The notes beneath the pieces were generated by a model that searched no databases, had not been told where the DNA came from, and saw only the letters and a list, made by a program, of their open reading frames with translations. From NCBI GenBank assembly GCA_013399895.1, contig VXBA01005708.1, positions 186,001 through 250,000 of the forward strand: DNA of 64,000 nucleotides, written 5' to 3'. The translations under genes and the position numbers were made by a program. Shown here piece after piece: positions 1 to 12,404 of the stretch (within the stretch, counting starts at the first letter, position 1; every line of letters begins with the position of its first letter). This stretch comes from Serilophus lunatus (taxonomy: Eukaryota; Chordata; Aves; Passeriformes; Eurylaimidae).

Positions 1-2119
1 AGAAGGAACCATCAGTTAAAAAAAGCAAGTTGAAGCAAACCCTTTAAGACTTTTTCCCATATGTCTGACAAAGACAAATCCATGTTCCACCCCACCCCTC
101 CATAGCTACAGGTGTCTCCATAAGTGCATCACAGCATGAAGTGACATGCCATTCCTACCTAAGGATCATGAATCATGAATCATGTTCCATTTATAAGAAG
201 TCTTAGGCTCCACTGAGATTTATTAAAAGAGAAAAAAAAATACTCACACACATAAAAACATCAGAGCTCCTCGTATTTATATTTACTTGACACAGTATGT
301 TCTATGGCAGATTTTTTGAAGATGTTTGTCTTAAATCTTATCCTGTTCTTATCCAAATCACTGTCCAACCTTTAAGAAGAAGTTCTGAATGTTGCCAATT
401 ATTTATTTATTGTAAGACTGTAATACTCAGGTTCCTCCAAGAAAGATGCCAGGCACAGTAAAAGACTGCTAGGCACAGTATGAAACACAGTGTAAAGAGA
501 AAGTCTTCACCAAGACACTGAAGTAGCACAGGCTTTTCAGAGACTGAACATGGCTTTCTTGAATTGTGGTAGCTCCTCCTTATAAAATAAATAAACAAGC
601 CTTAAGAACTTATCCTTCAAGGTCTCCTGTTTACTTGCAGAAGAGTGTTTAACAGAACAGTGTTGCCCTGGAGAACCCTGCTTCTTTTCCGTGCATTAGG
701 GAAACTCTTAATGAGAACAAGCGTTCCTGTTTCTTCGGAATTGGTACTCCTCCTTTGTATTTTGTGCTTGCCAAAAAGTACTTCTGTGATTAAAGTGGTT
801 TGTTGTTTTAGATCGATAGTTTGGGTGTGGGATACACTGAGCTTCCACAGACCAGAAAATCTAAGTGAGCTCACTGCCACTCTAGCTTCCTGCTGAGGGA
901 GAGATCTCAACATGATCACTAAGGATTAGCAGTTGTGTGAATAAAGATATATATATAAGATGAATGCTTTTAAGTGATATAAACCTTCCTTTTCCAAACA
1001 AACAAATTGATGTTTCATAGTCAGTCATAGAACAAGATGTTAGAAAAATGGACTTTCTGGGAATCACAACATTTGCAAACCTTGTGTTGTTCTAAGACAG
1101 AATTAAAAGCCAAACCCTCCCATTGCACGAAATCTCTGGGGATAGGAGAAAGTGGATTTGTCACCATGTCATCATTTATACCTTTATATTCAGTATAATA
1201 TGGTGATAATGTAAATATCTGTTGTACTGTTTTGTAAGTTGAAGAAAAAGAAATTCAGTTAAGTAGAAGCACAGTTGCTTTGACATTTTTACTTCAATCC
1301 ATTTTGAGCTTTCACCCATATCACAAGACAAAGAACAACCACACTCAATTAGCACAAAGAGTTCTTTTCATCTGAGGTGACACGATTCAGACACTTCCTT
1401 TGCCAAAGGTAAGACTTCCCCCCTACATGCTGGATGGATTATCCATGTGATTTCCTCAAATATGGGAAAATACACTGCAGTGTCTGTGGTAGCAGGGAAC
1501 TGCATTTGGGCTTCACTCTGGAAGTTTAAAATTAACATTGAGTGTCCTGTTCCTTGTACTTTGGGAAAATGTATGAGAACAATAAAGCTCAACAGAGCCT
1601 TATTTCAATATCTCCGTTGCTATTTCCTAGTATAAAGAAACACTCTGTTTTTAAAGTTCCTGAGCTAGAAGTAATCTTCTGTTTTGTGTTTTGTTGTTAC
1701 TGTTGTTTTATTAAGTATGCAGTTTTGGCATCCTAAACACCCTGCATTGATTAGTTTCATAATTTAGTTTTGTTGTGCAATATAGTAATTGCTGAGTTAA
1801 ACTTAAGGCCTGATCATATTCTTGCATCTCCCTTAGGTCTTTTATTTGAGAGTTAGCAGACAAACGTTTCCCTTCATCTCTTTCATGCCAATCATGATTT
1901 TACAGACCTCACCTTCCTTACTGATTTCTTTCCCAAGTCGAAGAGTCTTGATCAATTTAAATGTTTTTCACGTGGAAACTGTAACTTATTGCTTATTTGT
2001 CCTCTTCGAACTCTTTCTATTTCTGTCATAATCTTTCTGAGAAAAGGATTATATGTAATATCAAAGGTATTCTGATGTGTTCAGCACTTCCATTTTGATT
2101 TTCTCTTCTTAGTAATGAT
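1..2119. other. Upstream intergenic DNA, no gene seen
   Basis: AT-rich, non-repetitive-looking sequence with stops in all frames. The only open stretches are under about 100 codons and have no splice signals or recognisable protein content. A short (TA)n run lies near 946-955. No gene, RNA or repeat can be supported here. Confidence 0.6.
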
Positions 2120-2715
2120 TAATGTTCAGCTGGAGGCTGAATGTTTACATGCAGCATTGACAATGGCAATTGGCAATGCCAAAACCAGCTGATGGAAGTG
2201 CAGCAGGAACAGGAGGATCCCTCCAAGAAAACTGTATCTGGGATGTGGAGAGAATGAAGCTGCAGGCAGCCCTGTTCTCACACATTCAGGCCTTGGCCTT
2301 GAAGAAGACATGTAAACACCAAAAAGAAGCCAGTAAAAACAGGTGTTTGTATTCCTGGGAAGAAGCGAAAGGCAGCAGAGAACCAGGTGCCTACTTCGAG
2401 GGGTGGTTGAAGGTGTTTACAAGAAAGTAGCAGAAAGGAGAAGGAGACATCTTGGTAGAGACATCGTAGAGACATCTGAGAAGGAGTGATCTTAGAATAG
2501 ACATCTTAGAGGGGAGAGATCATTGCAGAGGGACATGGTAGATGAGATATCTTAGAAGAAGACATCGAGAGAGTCTCTGGGGAGACAGCTAGGGAGAAAG
2601 ACATCTTTAGGGCTTCCACTAACTCCTGAGGTGTAACCTGGAAGCTGTACAGTGTTCTTAATAAAGTGCTAGCATATGTTAACCAATGCAATGACTCAGT
2701 GTGTTACTACACAGG
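2120..2715 (+). repeat. LTR-like repeat remnant with degenerate GACATCTTAGA-type repeats
   Basis: Seen: a purine-rich stretch (about 2441-2585) repeats variants of GAGACATCTTRGWAGA roughly eight times with irregular spacing. It is followed by AATAAA at 2660-2665 and a GT-rich tail ending near TTACTACA. The layout (repeats, then a poly(A) signal, then a short GT-rich tail) resembles the R/U5 end of an avian LTR. No internal retroviral genes, primer-binding site or second LTR are visible, so this would be a solo or decayed element. The left boundary is a guess. An unclassified interspersed repeat is an equally fair reading. Confidence 0.35.
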
Positions 2716-2734
2716 GGCATTTGTTCAGCTTCAG

Positions 2735-2855
2735 ACTTGGACATATGGTACTTAGGGACATGGTGTAGTGGTGTATCTGGCAGTCTAATGTTTATGGTTG
2801 CACTCAATGATCCTAAAGGTCTTTTCCAGCCTAAGTGATTCTCTATGATTCTATG
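2735..2855 (+). mobile_element. CR1 LINE, 3'-end fragment
   Basis: The segment contains ATGATCCTAAAGGTCTTTTCC, then CAGCCTAAGTGATT, and ends in an ATTCTCTATGATTCTATG octamer tail. This is the hallmark 3' terminus of avian CR1 non-LTR retrotransposons. Only about 120 bases of the 3' UTR remain, the usual 5'-truncated state. It is inserted just downstream of the LTR-like segment. Diverged several bases from the familiar consensus, so an old copy. Confidence 0.8.
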
Positions 2856-3630
2856 TGCCTGTTAGACATTGTTTAGGAAGCTATTGCTGACAGAGAAGGA
2901 ACCAAAATAAGACCAAGATCTCCATTCTTGAATGAACTTCCAAATTATGGTAATATACTAGGGACCATTATTTTATGTACCTGGAGAAGGGTTTTTCCAC
3001 ATTGTTGTTTCTCAGCCTCAAATTTAACCTGCTACTTTTCTTTCTAGTTACTGGCTATATTCAAAATCTTCCATAGCTTGTAGTTTGATAACATGATATG
3101 ACAAAGTTTGATGATGATGTTGGATATATTGGTGTTGTAAAGATGAGTGACACCTGCACAGATATCTAGAAGACTCTTGTGAGGGTGCGTTCTAATGCCA
3201 GTCAAATGAAATTCAACGTTGGTACATACAAATGATGATCAAAACTGATACTGGCTTAAAAAAAAAAGGGGAATGAGACTTTACAATTGTAGTAGAGGGG
3301 AAAATATCACCCTGATACTCACAGTCAAAAAAGGAAATAAAATATTAAGAATTATTATGGAAATATAAGAATGAGTAGGAGGAAAGTGAAATCAAGTATA
3401 AAAATTTACTGCTGTATAAATTCAAAGTGTGCCCATATCCTGACTGCTGTGTGCAGTTCAGCTGTCCCTGTTCTTCCACCTTGGAAAGGATTATAACAGA
3501 ACTAGTTAGTTCTGAGAAAGCCAAAGATGATCTTAAGATATGGAATGGCTTCTACAGAAAGAATGAATGAATGAATCACCTCTTCTGCCTGGAAAAGATA
3601 TAGCTGAAGGAGAACATTGCAAAAATACAT

Positions 3631-3915
3631 GGATTCATAGATGACATGGAGATCACAGGATCATTTAGCCTGGAAAAGTCCTCGAAGAGCATCAAGTACA
3701 ACTATTAAGCTAGCACTGCTGTGTTCAACACTAAATCATGTCCCAAGCACTCCATCTACACGTTTTTTAAATATCTCCAGGGTTGATGATTCAACCACCT
3801 CCTTGAGCAGCCTGTTCCAGAGCTTGACAACCATTATTGTGAAGAAATTGCTTCTAACACCCGATCTAAACCTCTTCTGGTGAAACTTGAGACCATTTTG
3901 TCTTGTCCTAGATGT
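3631..3915 (-). mobile_element. CR1 LINE fragment, antisense
   Basis: Read on the + strand it begins ATTCATAGATGACATGGAG, the degenerate complement of the CR1 3' tail. It continues through TCCAGGGTTGATGATTCAACC, AGCAGCCTGTTCCAGAGCTTGACAACC and ACTTGAGACCATTTTGTCTTGTCCT, the usual order of CR1 3' region landmarks in reverse. Divergence is high, so this is an old insertion. A further weakly CR1-like stretch (about 3990-4025, with TTAAGCTATGGAATTCCTGC) follows but is too diverged to call separately. Confidence 0.8.
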
Positions 3916-5192
3916 TCTTGTATAGGAAAAGGCAATTAATTTGGGAGTATCCAATGAATAAAACAAGAGGCACATAAAAGGATGCAATTTTTTTAACACA
4001 GGTAGTTAAGCTATGGAATTCCTGCTAGAAAATAGGAGTGATAGAAAAATGTCCATTTATCATAATTCCACTAAGGGTGGGGAATACTAAGAGGAAGTTA
4101 CCACTTCTTTGTCAACCACCTGTGCAGTGGGATGATCTGCACCTGGATAAAGATCATGGATAACACTGAATTGGAGAAAGCAGACACTCTACTGGAGAAC
4201 AGGATAGGTCATTCCTCCATTTTATCAATTTCCTTCAAAATGGCCAACAAAACCTCATGGAGTTCAATAAAGGTAGAGTCAAGATCCTCCACCTGGGATG
4301 TCATAATCCCATGCATTAGTGCAGGCTGGGGATACAGGGGATAAATAGCTTTGCAGAAAGGTATTGGTGAGGAATCGAATGAATAGGCATCTGCAGTTTC
4401 TCTTGCAGCAAGGAGAACTAATTGATCTGTATTAGCAAGAGCAGGATGAGGAAAATAACCCCCCCTTGCATCTGTGTTTCCCAAGACTTGTCATGCCTTT
4501 CTACCTTGCTCTATCTTGTCTTAACTTCAGAGAGATAGAATTGTTCTGAGTGGATGAAGCAGGAGAACTCAAGCAGCTGGAACAGATGTGAGCACCTGCA
4601 CTGAAGGCAAGATGTGTGGCCTAAGGGCTCCAGTTTCTTGGAGTAAGAAGACTGGGGATGTGGAAGAGTGTGAGAGTTAGGGGAAAAGGAGGAAGACTTG
4701 GTATGAAAGAAACTTTAAGGAAGGTTGGGAAAGAAGATGGAAAATGTCAGGGACTCTGGATTGAAAGGATGAGGAGAAATAATTTGACTCTGAGAGCTGG
4801 GGTGGCTTGTGAAAGGAATTTGGAGATAGAAGGACTTGGGAGATAAAAAAGTCAGAGCTGTGAAAATGGAGATGAGAAAAGAGAGTCAGAGGATAAGCAT
4901 GCTACAGGATTTTGGGTGAGAATGGACAGGAAATACTGTGGTGCCTCTCTGCTGCATCTAACCAGCTCTGATCTGAGACCTGGCCTTCCTCTCCCAGCAG
5001 CAAGAGTTTTGTCACCGCTATATTCTCTTTTTGTCACTCAAAAGTCTAAAAATTAAACTGTAATTTCCAGATGAGAAGATAACAATAATTTTACTGTCTA
5101 TCTGTTTTTTAAATCAGTACCTCAACAAACTGTAGTAATATAATGGATCTGACAAACTCATCTCCTCTGCTGTTTTTCTTCTCCTTTTCCAG
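3916..5192. other. Intergenic, no gene seen
   Basis: No coding region with splice signals or recognisable protein was found. 4640-4860 is purine-rich (GGAAAGAAGATGG-like), which keeps some frames open by composition alone. Confidence 0.5.
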
Positions 5193-5303
5193 TGTGACAT
5201 GGAGAAATATGCGCACACTTCTGCCCTAGCGGGCAGGCTCGACTGCCAGTTGCATTGTCTCCTTTGCTCAAATCCATTTCCAAATTTAGCCAGAGAGATG
5301 TAG
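5193..5303 (+). other. Exon-like segment with strong 3' splice site and stop (unidentified)
   Basis: Seen: a very good acceptor, TGTTTTTCTTCTCCTTTTCCAG, ends at 5192. In one frame the next 36 codons are open (starting CDMEKYAHTSALAGR) and terminate at TAG 5301-5303, with AATAAA immediately after at 5305-5310. The segment keeps several CpGs (GCGCAC, TAGCGGGC, CTCGAC), unlike its AT-rich surroundings. Together these resemble a short terminal coding exon. I do not recognise the peptide and no upstream exon was found, so a conserved non-coding element with a chance acceptor is at least as likely. Confidence 0.2.
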
Positions 5304-7426
5304 TAATAAATTTTGGATAAAGCCCATTCCTGGCTTGGCCGGCAGATGGCAATTCCTGCTCTGTATCCCCAGGCGGCCTTCAAGGCATACAGAAACAGGA
5401 GTTTGTAAGGAGCTGAGTCTCCGTAATTTATATTGAGTGTAAAAATACCTCTGGAAACTGAGTTCAGATTTCCTGTCAGCTACTAACATCACATGCCAGA
5501 GTTATTCAGTGTGTGAAATAAGAACTGTCATACATGAAGGAGAAAAGAACCTTACATTGTTTTGTTCCCTCAGCAGTTAACTCGTTTTGCTGATGTAACA
5601 TGCAGCACAGGAATTTTGGCCCCATTTTAAAGGTATTGCAGAATCTACGTTGTTTTTGGGATGTTTCCTGTCTCTTCAAATGATCCTGATATGCATTGAC
5701 ATGGAAAGTTGAAATTAAAGACAAAGTTAATATAAATAGGTGTTTCCTAATGTTACAGATCTATGGGAAATGATCTGTTTAATTTCAGAAGGGAAAAAAA
5801 AAGTAGAGCATGCAGGAATAGATCATGTATGTATTAAATTACAAACTTCTGGAACAGGTTAGCAGAAAAGGCTGCTGCAGAAAAATCGATGTAATCTTGA
5901 GTAGCTTCTTTACTGTATTAGGAGAAAGTTTTAGGAGTGATGTAAAAACCCAGCAAGGCAGAGCAATGGTTAAAGGACAGATACACTGATGTTTTCCCTT
6001 CCTTGCCCAAATTTCTCTTTCTTTTCTTTTTTTTTTTTTGAAAGGGCTCTGTAGAGCTAACTACAATATGTTACATTTGTTATTTGGGGAATGCTATGAG
6101 TTTTTACATCTCAGGAGTGGTAACTTCCAATACAGGGAGAAGGAAGGGTCAAGAAGGGGCTCCAAGCTGCCATTACAGTTTGGTTCTGAGCTCTCATGCT
6201 GACTAAGCTAGAAAGGGGTACAGAAGTTCTCAGTAAGTATAAGAGAAAACACTCCTTAAATCATTCCCTGATGATCTTTTTGCCTGGAGAAGCATAAATA
6301 AGATATGAAGCAAGCTTTATGTAGCTTTGTGTGGCTCGAAGTTCAGTTGCCCTGGCATGAGATTGAGGGCTGAAAGGAGGTAAAAGGAAGATTATTGGAA
6401 GAGGTACTTGGAGTCCTGCCAAGAAGGCTGGTTTGCTTTTAAACACTGAATATTTGAGAGAGATCAAAATACTGTGTATTATTTTCCAGTAATACTGATA
6501 TGATCAAACTATAGTGAGAGAACTCATTCCTAGACTGGAAGTGCAAGTAACAGTTTTTAACTTGAGGTCCTTTCCCGAGCTCTTGCAGACTAGAAGTGTG
6601 TTAAGTCTGCCCTTACGTTTCTATCCTTAGTTCCCCGTGCTCTGTGACACCCTAAGTTGCAAGTCTTATCTTTGCCGAAACAGAAAGTGCTTCCTTGAAC
6701 AAGAGAGGGTCTGTACCACCAGAAACAGGCCAGTCTGAAGCAGAAGTCTGGAGGGGCTATGTGGCCTCAGGCTTCAAAGAAAGGCCAGGATTTGCTGGTA
6801 ATGAATAGCTTAGGCAGACTGCAAGGACTATGTTAAAAAATTAGTTTAAAACCAAACAAACTTGTAAATATGCCTTACATGTTCATGGGTAAGAAATTCT
6901 CACACTAAGCCTGTGCCCCTTGCTTTAACACCAAAATTCTTTCTGAAAACTGTTGTTAGGAAACCAGTTATTAGGAAAGAGCAAGGTAGAGTCAGGAGGA
7001 ATATATCCAGGTGATTAGTAGGTAAGAGAAAGTTTGGGGGTAAGAGACAGAAGAGACTCACGGTGGTGAAAATAAACATAGGTTCTGCATCTGGAAATTC
7101 GCTTGAGCAATCCAGAGTGAGGAACACTAGCTGGGTCTATTTGTATCAGCAAAGCTTTGAAAAGTGGGAGGTTGAGTTTGGATACAACCACAATGAATTT
7201 ATGTCTAAACAGAGAACATACAACAACCCTCCAGTTGTTGTGGTAGGTTTTGAAAGCCAGGGGCTTTTGGGGCTGTTTTTGAGAGTTTTAAAAGTTAGCA
7301 TAAGTAATTCTGTCTCTGGTAAAGCTCGAAGTCAGCCTGGAGAATTTCTGTCTGAGGAACAGCAAAGCAAAAAGAAAACAATATCTTGGTTTCTCAAAAC
7401 ACTGGTGCAACTTTCTTAAAATACAT
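5304..7426. other. Intergenic, no gene seen
   Basis: 5320-5390 remains locally GC/CpG-rich (GGCCGGCAGATGG, CAGGCGGCC) and could be part of a conserved non-coding element together with the preceding segment. The rest is AT-rich. An open stretch at 7063-7419 (118 codons, +) shows no splice signals or family resemblance and is treated as chance. Confidence 0.45.
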
Positions 7427-7770
7427 CTGTAGCTTCTCACAAGCTAAAGTGGCCTAAATTTCTCGCACAGTAACAAGCGATTTTTTCTTAACAAGCAGGT
7501 GCTGTTTTTGCAGAGCCTTTCTCATGCTTTTCTGATCAACAGCTTTGTCCAGTATCAAAATAATAGTCCGAGTTCTCAAAATAAAGACAGATGAGCTAAT
7601 GCTTCAGCTCATCCAATAAGCTGGTCAAAAAGAGTTGTGTGGACCAATAAAGATGTAACATGCTATTTTCTAAAAGGTATAAAAAAAAAGCTGTAAGTTT
7701 TTTCATTAAATGGCTTCCTGGATGAACCCTGTCTCATGTGATTGCTGAGTTCACCAGCATTAACTACGAC
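7427..7770 (+). repeat. Possible old solo LTR
   Basis: The segment runs from TGTAGCTTCTC to TTCACCAGCA, so it has TG...CA ends. Inside are ACCAATAAAG (CCAAT-like) near 7643, GGTATAAAAAAAAAG (TATA-like) at about 7676, and ATTAAATGG about 30 bases downstream as a degraded poly(A)-signal-like site. That order fits U3-R-U5 of a retroviral LTR. No paired LTR, target-site duplication or internal genes could be confirmed by eye, so the assignment is tentative. Confidence 0.25.
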
Positions 7771-9680
7771 ATCCTGTGACAATTAATGCTTCCAGTTGAT
7801 ATCTCATACATATATTGCTCTCCAAAAGGAGGGTGACCTCATCTTTACAAGAAGCACACACCTTGACTAGAAATAATCAGAAGTCTAGCTCTCTCACATT
7901 GCTCTTGTCTATCAGGAAAAGCAAAATGGGGAAAATTGCCACTCAATTCCCCTTGGAGGTTACACCAAAGTATTAGTGCTACTGTGAAAGCTGAAGTCAA
8001 ACACAAGGTTGAGTTTTCTGTTTGTGTCTGTAATTCCTGGCTACGCTTGGATTCATTGTACAACCAAAAAACCTACTTTTTCCAACTGATAGCCTTGCAA
8101 AGTCATACTGGAAACAGAAAATACTGTGTACTTTGGCTGAAGGTATTACCAGCCATAAAGATCTGGCAATTGCAGCTTGTGTAACAATCTTGCCAATTGT
8201 ATTTAAATTGGAGTGAATCAACCCTTCTGACACTGAATAAAGAACAACTTTATTTTTCCCCAGGAGAAGAACAGATAGGAGACTGGATGTATACATGTGA
8301 GCAAGGTTTTAACAAGTGTTTCCACACCAAGGTTTGACACCACATTAACTGGGCGGGTGCAAATTATCACATTGTATAAAGTAAAAGATAATCTGAAGTT
8401 AAAGCTCTATAGGTCCCCACAATACTTACGTGCAAGCAGAACTTGAAGCTCTGTAGTTACTCCACAACATGTCATATGTGAACAGTCTTATGTGAGAATA
8501 ATTTCTCTTCTTCTTGTTCAACTTTTTTCACCTGTCCATCATATATAAAATTAACTCGTGAAAAAATAAGCCTTCTATATGTGGATATGTATTGGTATGT
8601 GTAAGAAAGGGTTGGTAATCTTTTGGCTTCTGCTTTTCTACTGACTGTTTCCAGTACATCAAATACCCTCCAGAAACACAATTAGCAAAATGCCCTAAGA
8701 TCAAAGGAACTGCAAAATTACAATGTCTGGGAACAAAGTGGGTCATAAAGGGCCAGAAAACATTATTTCTGTAAAAACAAGGGTCCCAGGTTATTTGTAA
8801 GATCACGTTCTTTTGTCAGTGATGACTTAGTGAGAATACTAGGTGTGCTGGGATAATAAAGAAACCTGAGATGACTTAATGATTAATAATGCTATTCTCC
8901 TTAGCAAATTTACCTCAAATAGGAGAATTGCACATAGTTTAGTATACACATTGTAGATCTTTTTATTTGTAAAATCCTGCTAGTACACAGCAGTATCCTT
9001 CAGTAAAATCCAACAAAGTGAATTCTGAAACTACTATACCACTGCTTGAGTGTGGTTATAAATCAGATTTCTAAGTGCCTGGGAATCATACATGTGGTTT
9101 AAGTGGCTTGGGTTTATATCATCTCATTGCTTATTTGGCTCAATTTGTGTACATGATCCTTCCCTTAAAGGGTAGTACTCGGTGTGCTGTATTACTCAAA
9201 CAGTTGGCAACATTTTAAAGGTTTAGAAGATGCTACTTGAAAAGCTTAGAGGAGTTGCAGGCTTTTTAGTAAGAAAATTAGGTGGAGTATCATTTAATTT
9301 TAAACATTACTATCCCAGGGAGCTTAAATAAAATTACCTTGATTTCACCCTGATGAGGGAAGGAGGGAAGACTCGCCTTTTTCTTTGTTTATAACTAAAA
9401 ATATAAGACACAACCAGCCACCTAGATAGTTAGATGTTTTATATACTGAATAGTTCTGCTTGAAAACTGATACTGCATCTGTTATGTCACATTGCTGAGA
9501 TAAGAAGCTCCTGTAAAGCAAAACCTTTCCATAGCCTTCCTTTTAAATAATTGAGAGGATCATTATGATGACAAAGCAAATCAATTATAAATTTCATCTC
9601 CTTAGGGAATGCATCTAGGTTTCCCAGGGGGAAATCCTAGTCTATTTGCATCCCTTGATTTACAAAAAATTCTATTTCAG
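7771..9680. other. Intergenic, no gene seen
   Basis: AT-rich sequence without coding signals, RNA genes or recognisable repeats that I can support. Confidence 0.5.
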
Positions 9681-9771
9681 AGGGAATACAAATCGAATGG
9701 GAGCTACTGATTCTGAATGATGTACATCTGGCTCTCGAGCAAACGCTGCACTATGAATGGCCAGCTATAAG
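9681..9771 (+). other. Candidate internal coding exon A of an unidentified gene
   Basis: Seen: the acceptor TTCTATTTCAG ends at 9680 and the donor AG|GTAACC follows 9771. Of three frames only one is open across all 91 bases. It gives two leading bases, 29 codons starting GIQIEWELLILNDVHLAL, then two trailing bases AG. The peptide is protein-like (amphipathic, no low complexity), and the segment keeps CpGs (ATCGAA, CTCGAG, AACGCT) in AT-rich surroundings. I do not recognise a family. It may join exon-like segment B at 11774. A conserved non-coding element with chance splice motifs is the main alternative. Confidence 0.3.
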
Positions 9772-11773
9772 GTAACCCAATAGTCCTCGTAAGTGAAGCT
9801 ACACAGAGGTACTGCATTGTCTCCCTCAACCTAAGCAATATGTAAGGCAATTTAGAGCTCCTTAATCAAACTGATTTGTATGAATATACGCTACACCATA
9901 AATCCTCTTTTCTGTAATTAATTTATTTTATTTCTGTATATAAAGTAAGGGATATTCTATTAATCAGGTAGGAATGGATTGATCAGAGTATAAATAGAAA
10001 GTGCAGGGCCTATGTGTGTGCTTACTTTTGAACAAACAGTATATTTTTACTTAACCACAAAGCAAATACATATTTAGAGGAAGGCCATTGATATAGGATT
10101 TATTTAACTTAAAAAAAAAATCCCTGTCACTAGAGGGATTCATTTAGTTATGCTTTTGAAAGAGAGGAGATATTTGATTGTGCTAAGAAGAATTGTTATG
10201 TTTATTTCACAAAATGCAGTAATTTCAAACTGAATGAGGCATTTCCATGTGCTTCTTTTTTTTGAAATCTGTTTTACTCGTATTACCATAGGATGAACAG
10301 TGGGTTAAATAATCTGTCAGTTGGAAAAAAGTGAAGCAGAGAGAATATGTGAATTTTTTTCTGAAGTGACCTGCAACAGACTGGAATTTTTTTTCTTGTG
10401 AGATATCAAATTTCAAATTCAGGATCTCAGGTAGCAGTTAAGAAGTAAATGTAGACTGAGGAAAATAATTTAGGAAAAAGAAATTGAAAAAAGATTGCCT
10501 TTCTGTAGTCTTTCATATATTAAAGCATATATTTGCGAGTAGAAAAGGAGAATAAAATTAAGTCCTTTTGTGGCAGCTGCAAGGTAGTAGCACATATTTA
10601 ATGTCCCATATAGTTCAAGTATTTCAATGCAAATGTATACAACCTGAAACTATTCTTTGCTATATTTAGTACCTTTATACTACTCTTAAAATGACAGATT
10701 ATTTTTAACGTATTTCTCAACACACATCTGTTCAATTTGCAAAGGCAAGTAGACTTTCTACTGGAAGACTTTGTTAACAGTTTTCATATGCCTTAATATT
10801 TGAATTGACTCACTTAGATACACAGTTTTGCTTACCTACTAAGTAAAATGCTGACAGTGTTGTAAATCATACCTTGAAAAGGGGCCAGTAACACCTGCTA
10901 ACCCTTCCTACAGCCTTTAATGCAGAAACACTTTTGAAGTGACAAATAGAAAATGGTGATAAACAAAGTGTATTTAACTTCCATAGAAATTAGAATTCTT
11001 AAAAATCAAGTAAGTGAGCAGGATTAGTGTCACTCGTATTCCTTGTGGTTTCTTACTCCAGGTAGTACTGGCAGAGGTAGTAGCTTTTTGGTTTTTGGAC
11101 TTTTTGCAACCTTTTTCACACTTTTTTTACACACTGAGTAAACAACAAAAATCTGCTTCTAGACAGCAATCAGATAGGGTTTATTTGATAAAACATTTGC
11201 CACTCTGATGCTCCAAACTTTTGTTGAAAACAAAATCAAGTTTTCAAGATTGCAAAGGTGGTCTGGAATATATTAAATCTGCATAAACAAAGGAACTCTG
11301 AGGTGCTTAGATCCTATAATAATGCATGCAATATGAAATACTTGACCTGGATAGTGGTATCAAACCAAGCCTGAAGACAGCCTAAAACAATGGCTTGAAG
11401 CAGTTCCTGCTTGTTTGAAAGGCATGTTGCCTTTGAAGCTGAATGAGAATGTTGCCAGCGGTGTTAGTTATTTCACTGCCAAGAAAGAGGTGAATGATCA
11501 TGCTAGGACAATGTATTCTTCGTGCTTCCGCATTTAGCAATAGGATCAAAACAAATTCCGTGTTTGAGGTCAGAATAAAAATTATCTTAAAATGTTCTTC
11601 AACTTAATAGCCCAGGGTGAGATTAATTGCACCAAATTTTAAGTGTTTAGAGTTCTTACTCCTTCATCTAAGCTAGTCAGTCATCTGGGCTCCTTCAGTA
11701 TCACTTATCCCATCATAAATGTTAATGTTTAAAGTAATTTGTGTCACTATTCCCTCCTACCAACACTATGCAG
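9772..11773. other. Between exon-like segments A and B, nothing else seen
   Basis: AT-rich sequence without recognisable repeats or coding content. If A and B belong to one transcript this is a 2 kb intron. Confidence 0.35.
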
Positions 11774-11902
11774 ATGAGCATCTCTGATCAGATGTTCACA
11801 GCGGAGACAGTGACAGGGCACACTAGACGGATCCTATACCAAAAGTTTGCCATCAAAAGCTTTGTGCAACTGGACATGTACAGCAACAGAGGGCTTTTAC
11901 AG
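11774..11902 (+). other. Candidate internal coding exon B of an unidentified gene
   Basis: Seen: the pyrimidine-rich stretch TATTCCCTCCTACCAACACTATGCAG ends at 11773, and the donor CAG|GTAACG follows 11902. The 129 bases are open as exactly 43 codons (beginning MSISDQMFTAETVTGHTRR, later a stretch with FVQLDMYSNRG). Using the alternative acceptor after ATGAG (exon start 11779), the phase matches the two trailing bases of segment A, since AG plus C gives Ser. It could also be a 5' coding exon, since ATGs lie at its start. The sequence contains CpGs and codon-like composition. The product is not recognised. SLC16A10 itself starts 5 kb downstream, so this is unlikely to be part of its coding region. 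Confidence 0.3.
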
Positions 11903-12404
11903 GTAACGACTGCCACTTTCTTTTACTTGCCTACCATTAATAATAGCAGCTCTATGTTAACTACGTTCCAGACAACAGTCTGTCCAGTCCTGTCCACACT
12001 TCATTGAATAATAAACTAAACCTGAATTTAATTTGTAAAGAAGTCATACATGAGCCATAACCCATGCTTTAGGTGAACCTAAAAAAGGAAAATGTTAAGT
12101 CTGGAACTGGTTTTTTAAATAAATATGGAAGTGGGAATTGGGTTGCTTTTCCTTTGCTTCACCAGTTACACACTTAGGTTTCTTTCTCTCTCTCTGACTG
12201 CTTGGTATTTCTCTTTCCAAAGCACAAATAAGAAAACAGCTATTATTGAATTAGGAGGGAACTTATATCTTGACAACTAATAGCAGTTTAGGAAACTTTT
12301 ACTGTAAGTATTATCAAACTAAGGCTAGACTCTCCCAACACTCCCCATAGTAAACAAATAAAATCTGTGTGTTTTATCTTTGAAAATGTGACTCATTTGC
12401 TCAG

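Noticed and set aside
7063..7419. 118-codon + strand open frame
   Set aside because: No acceptor or donor fitting the frame and no family resemblance.
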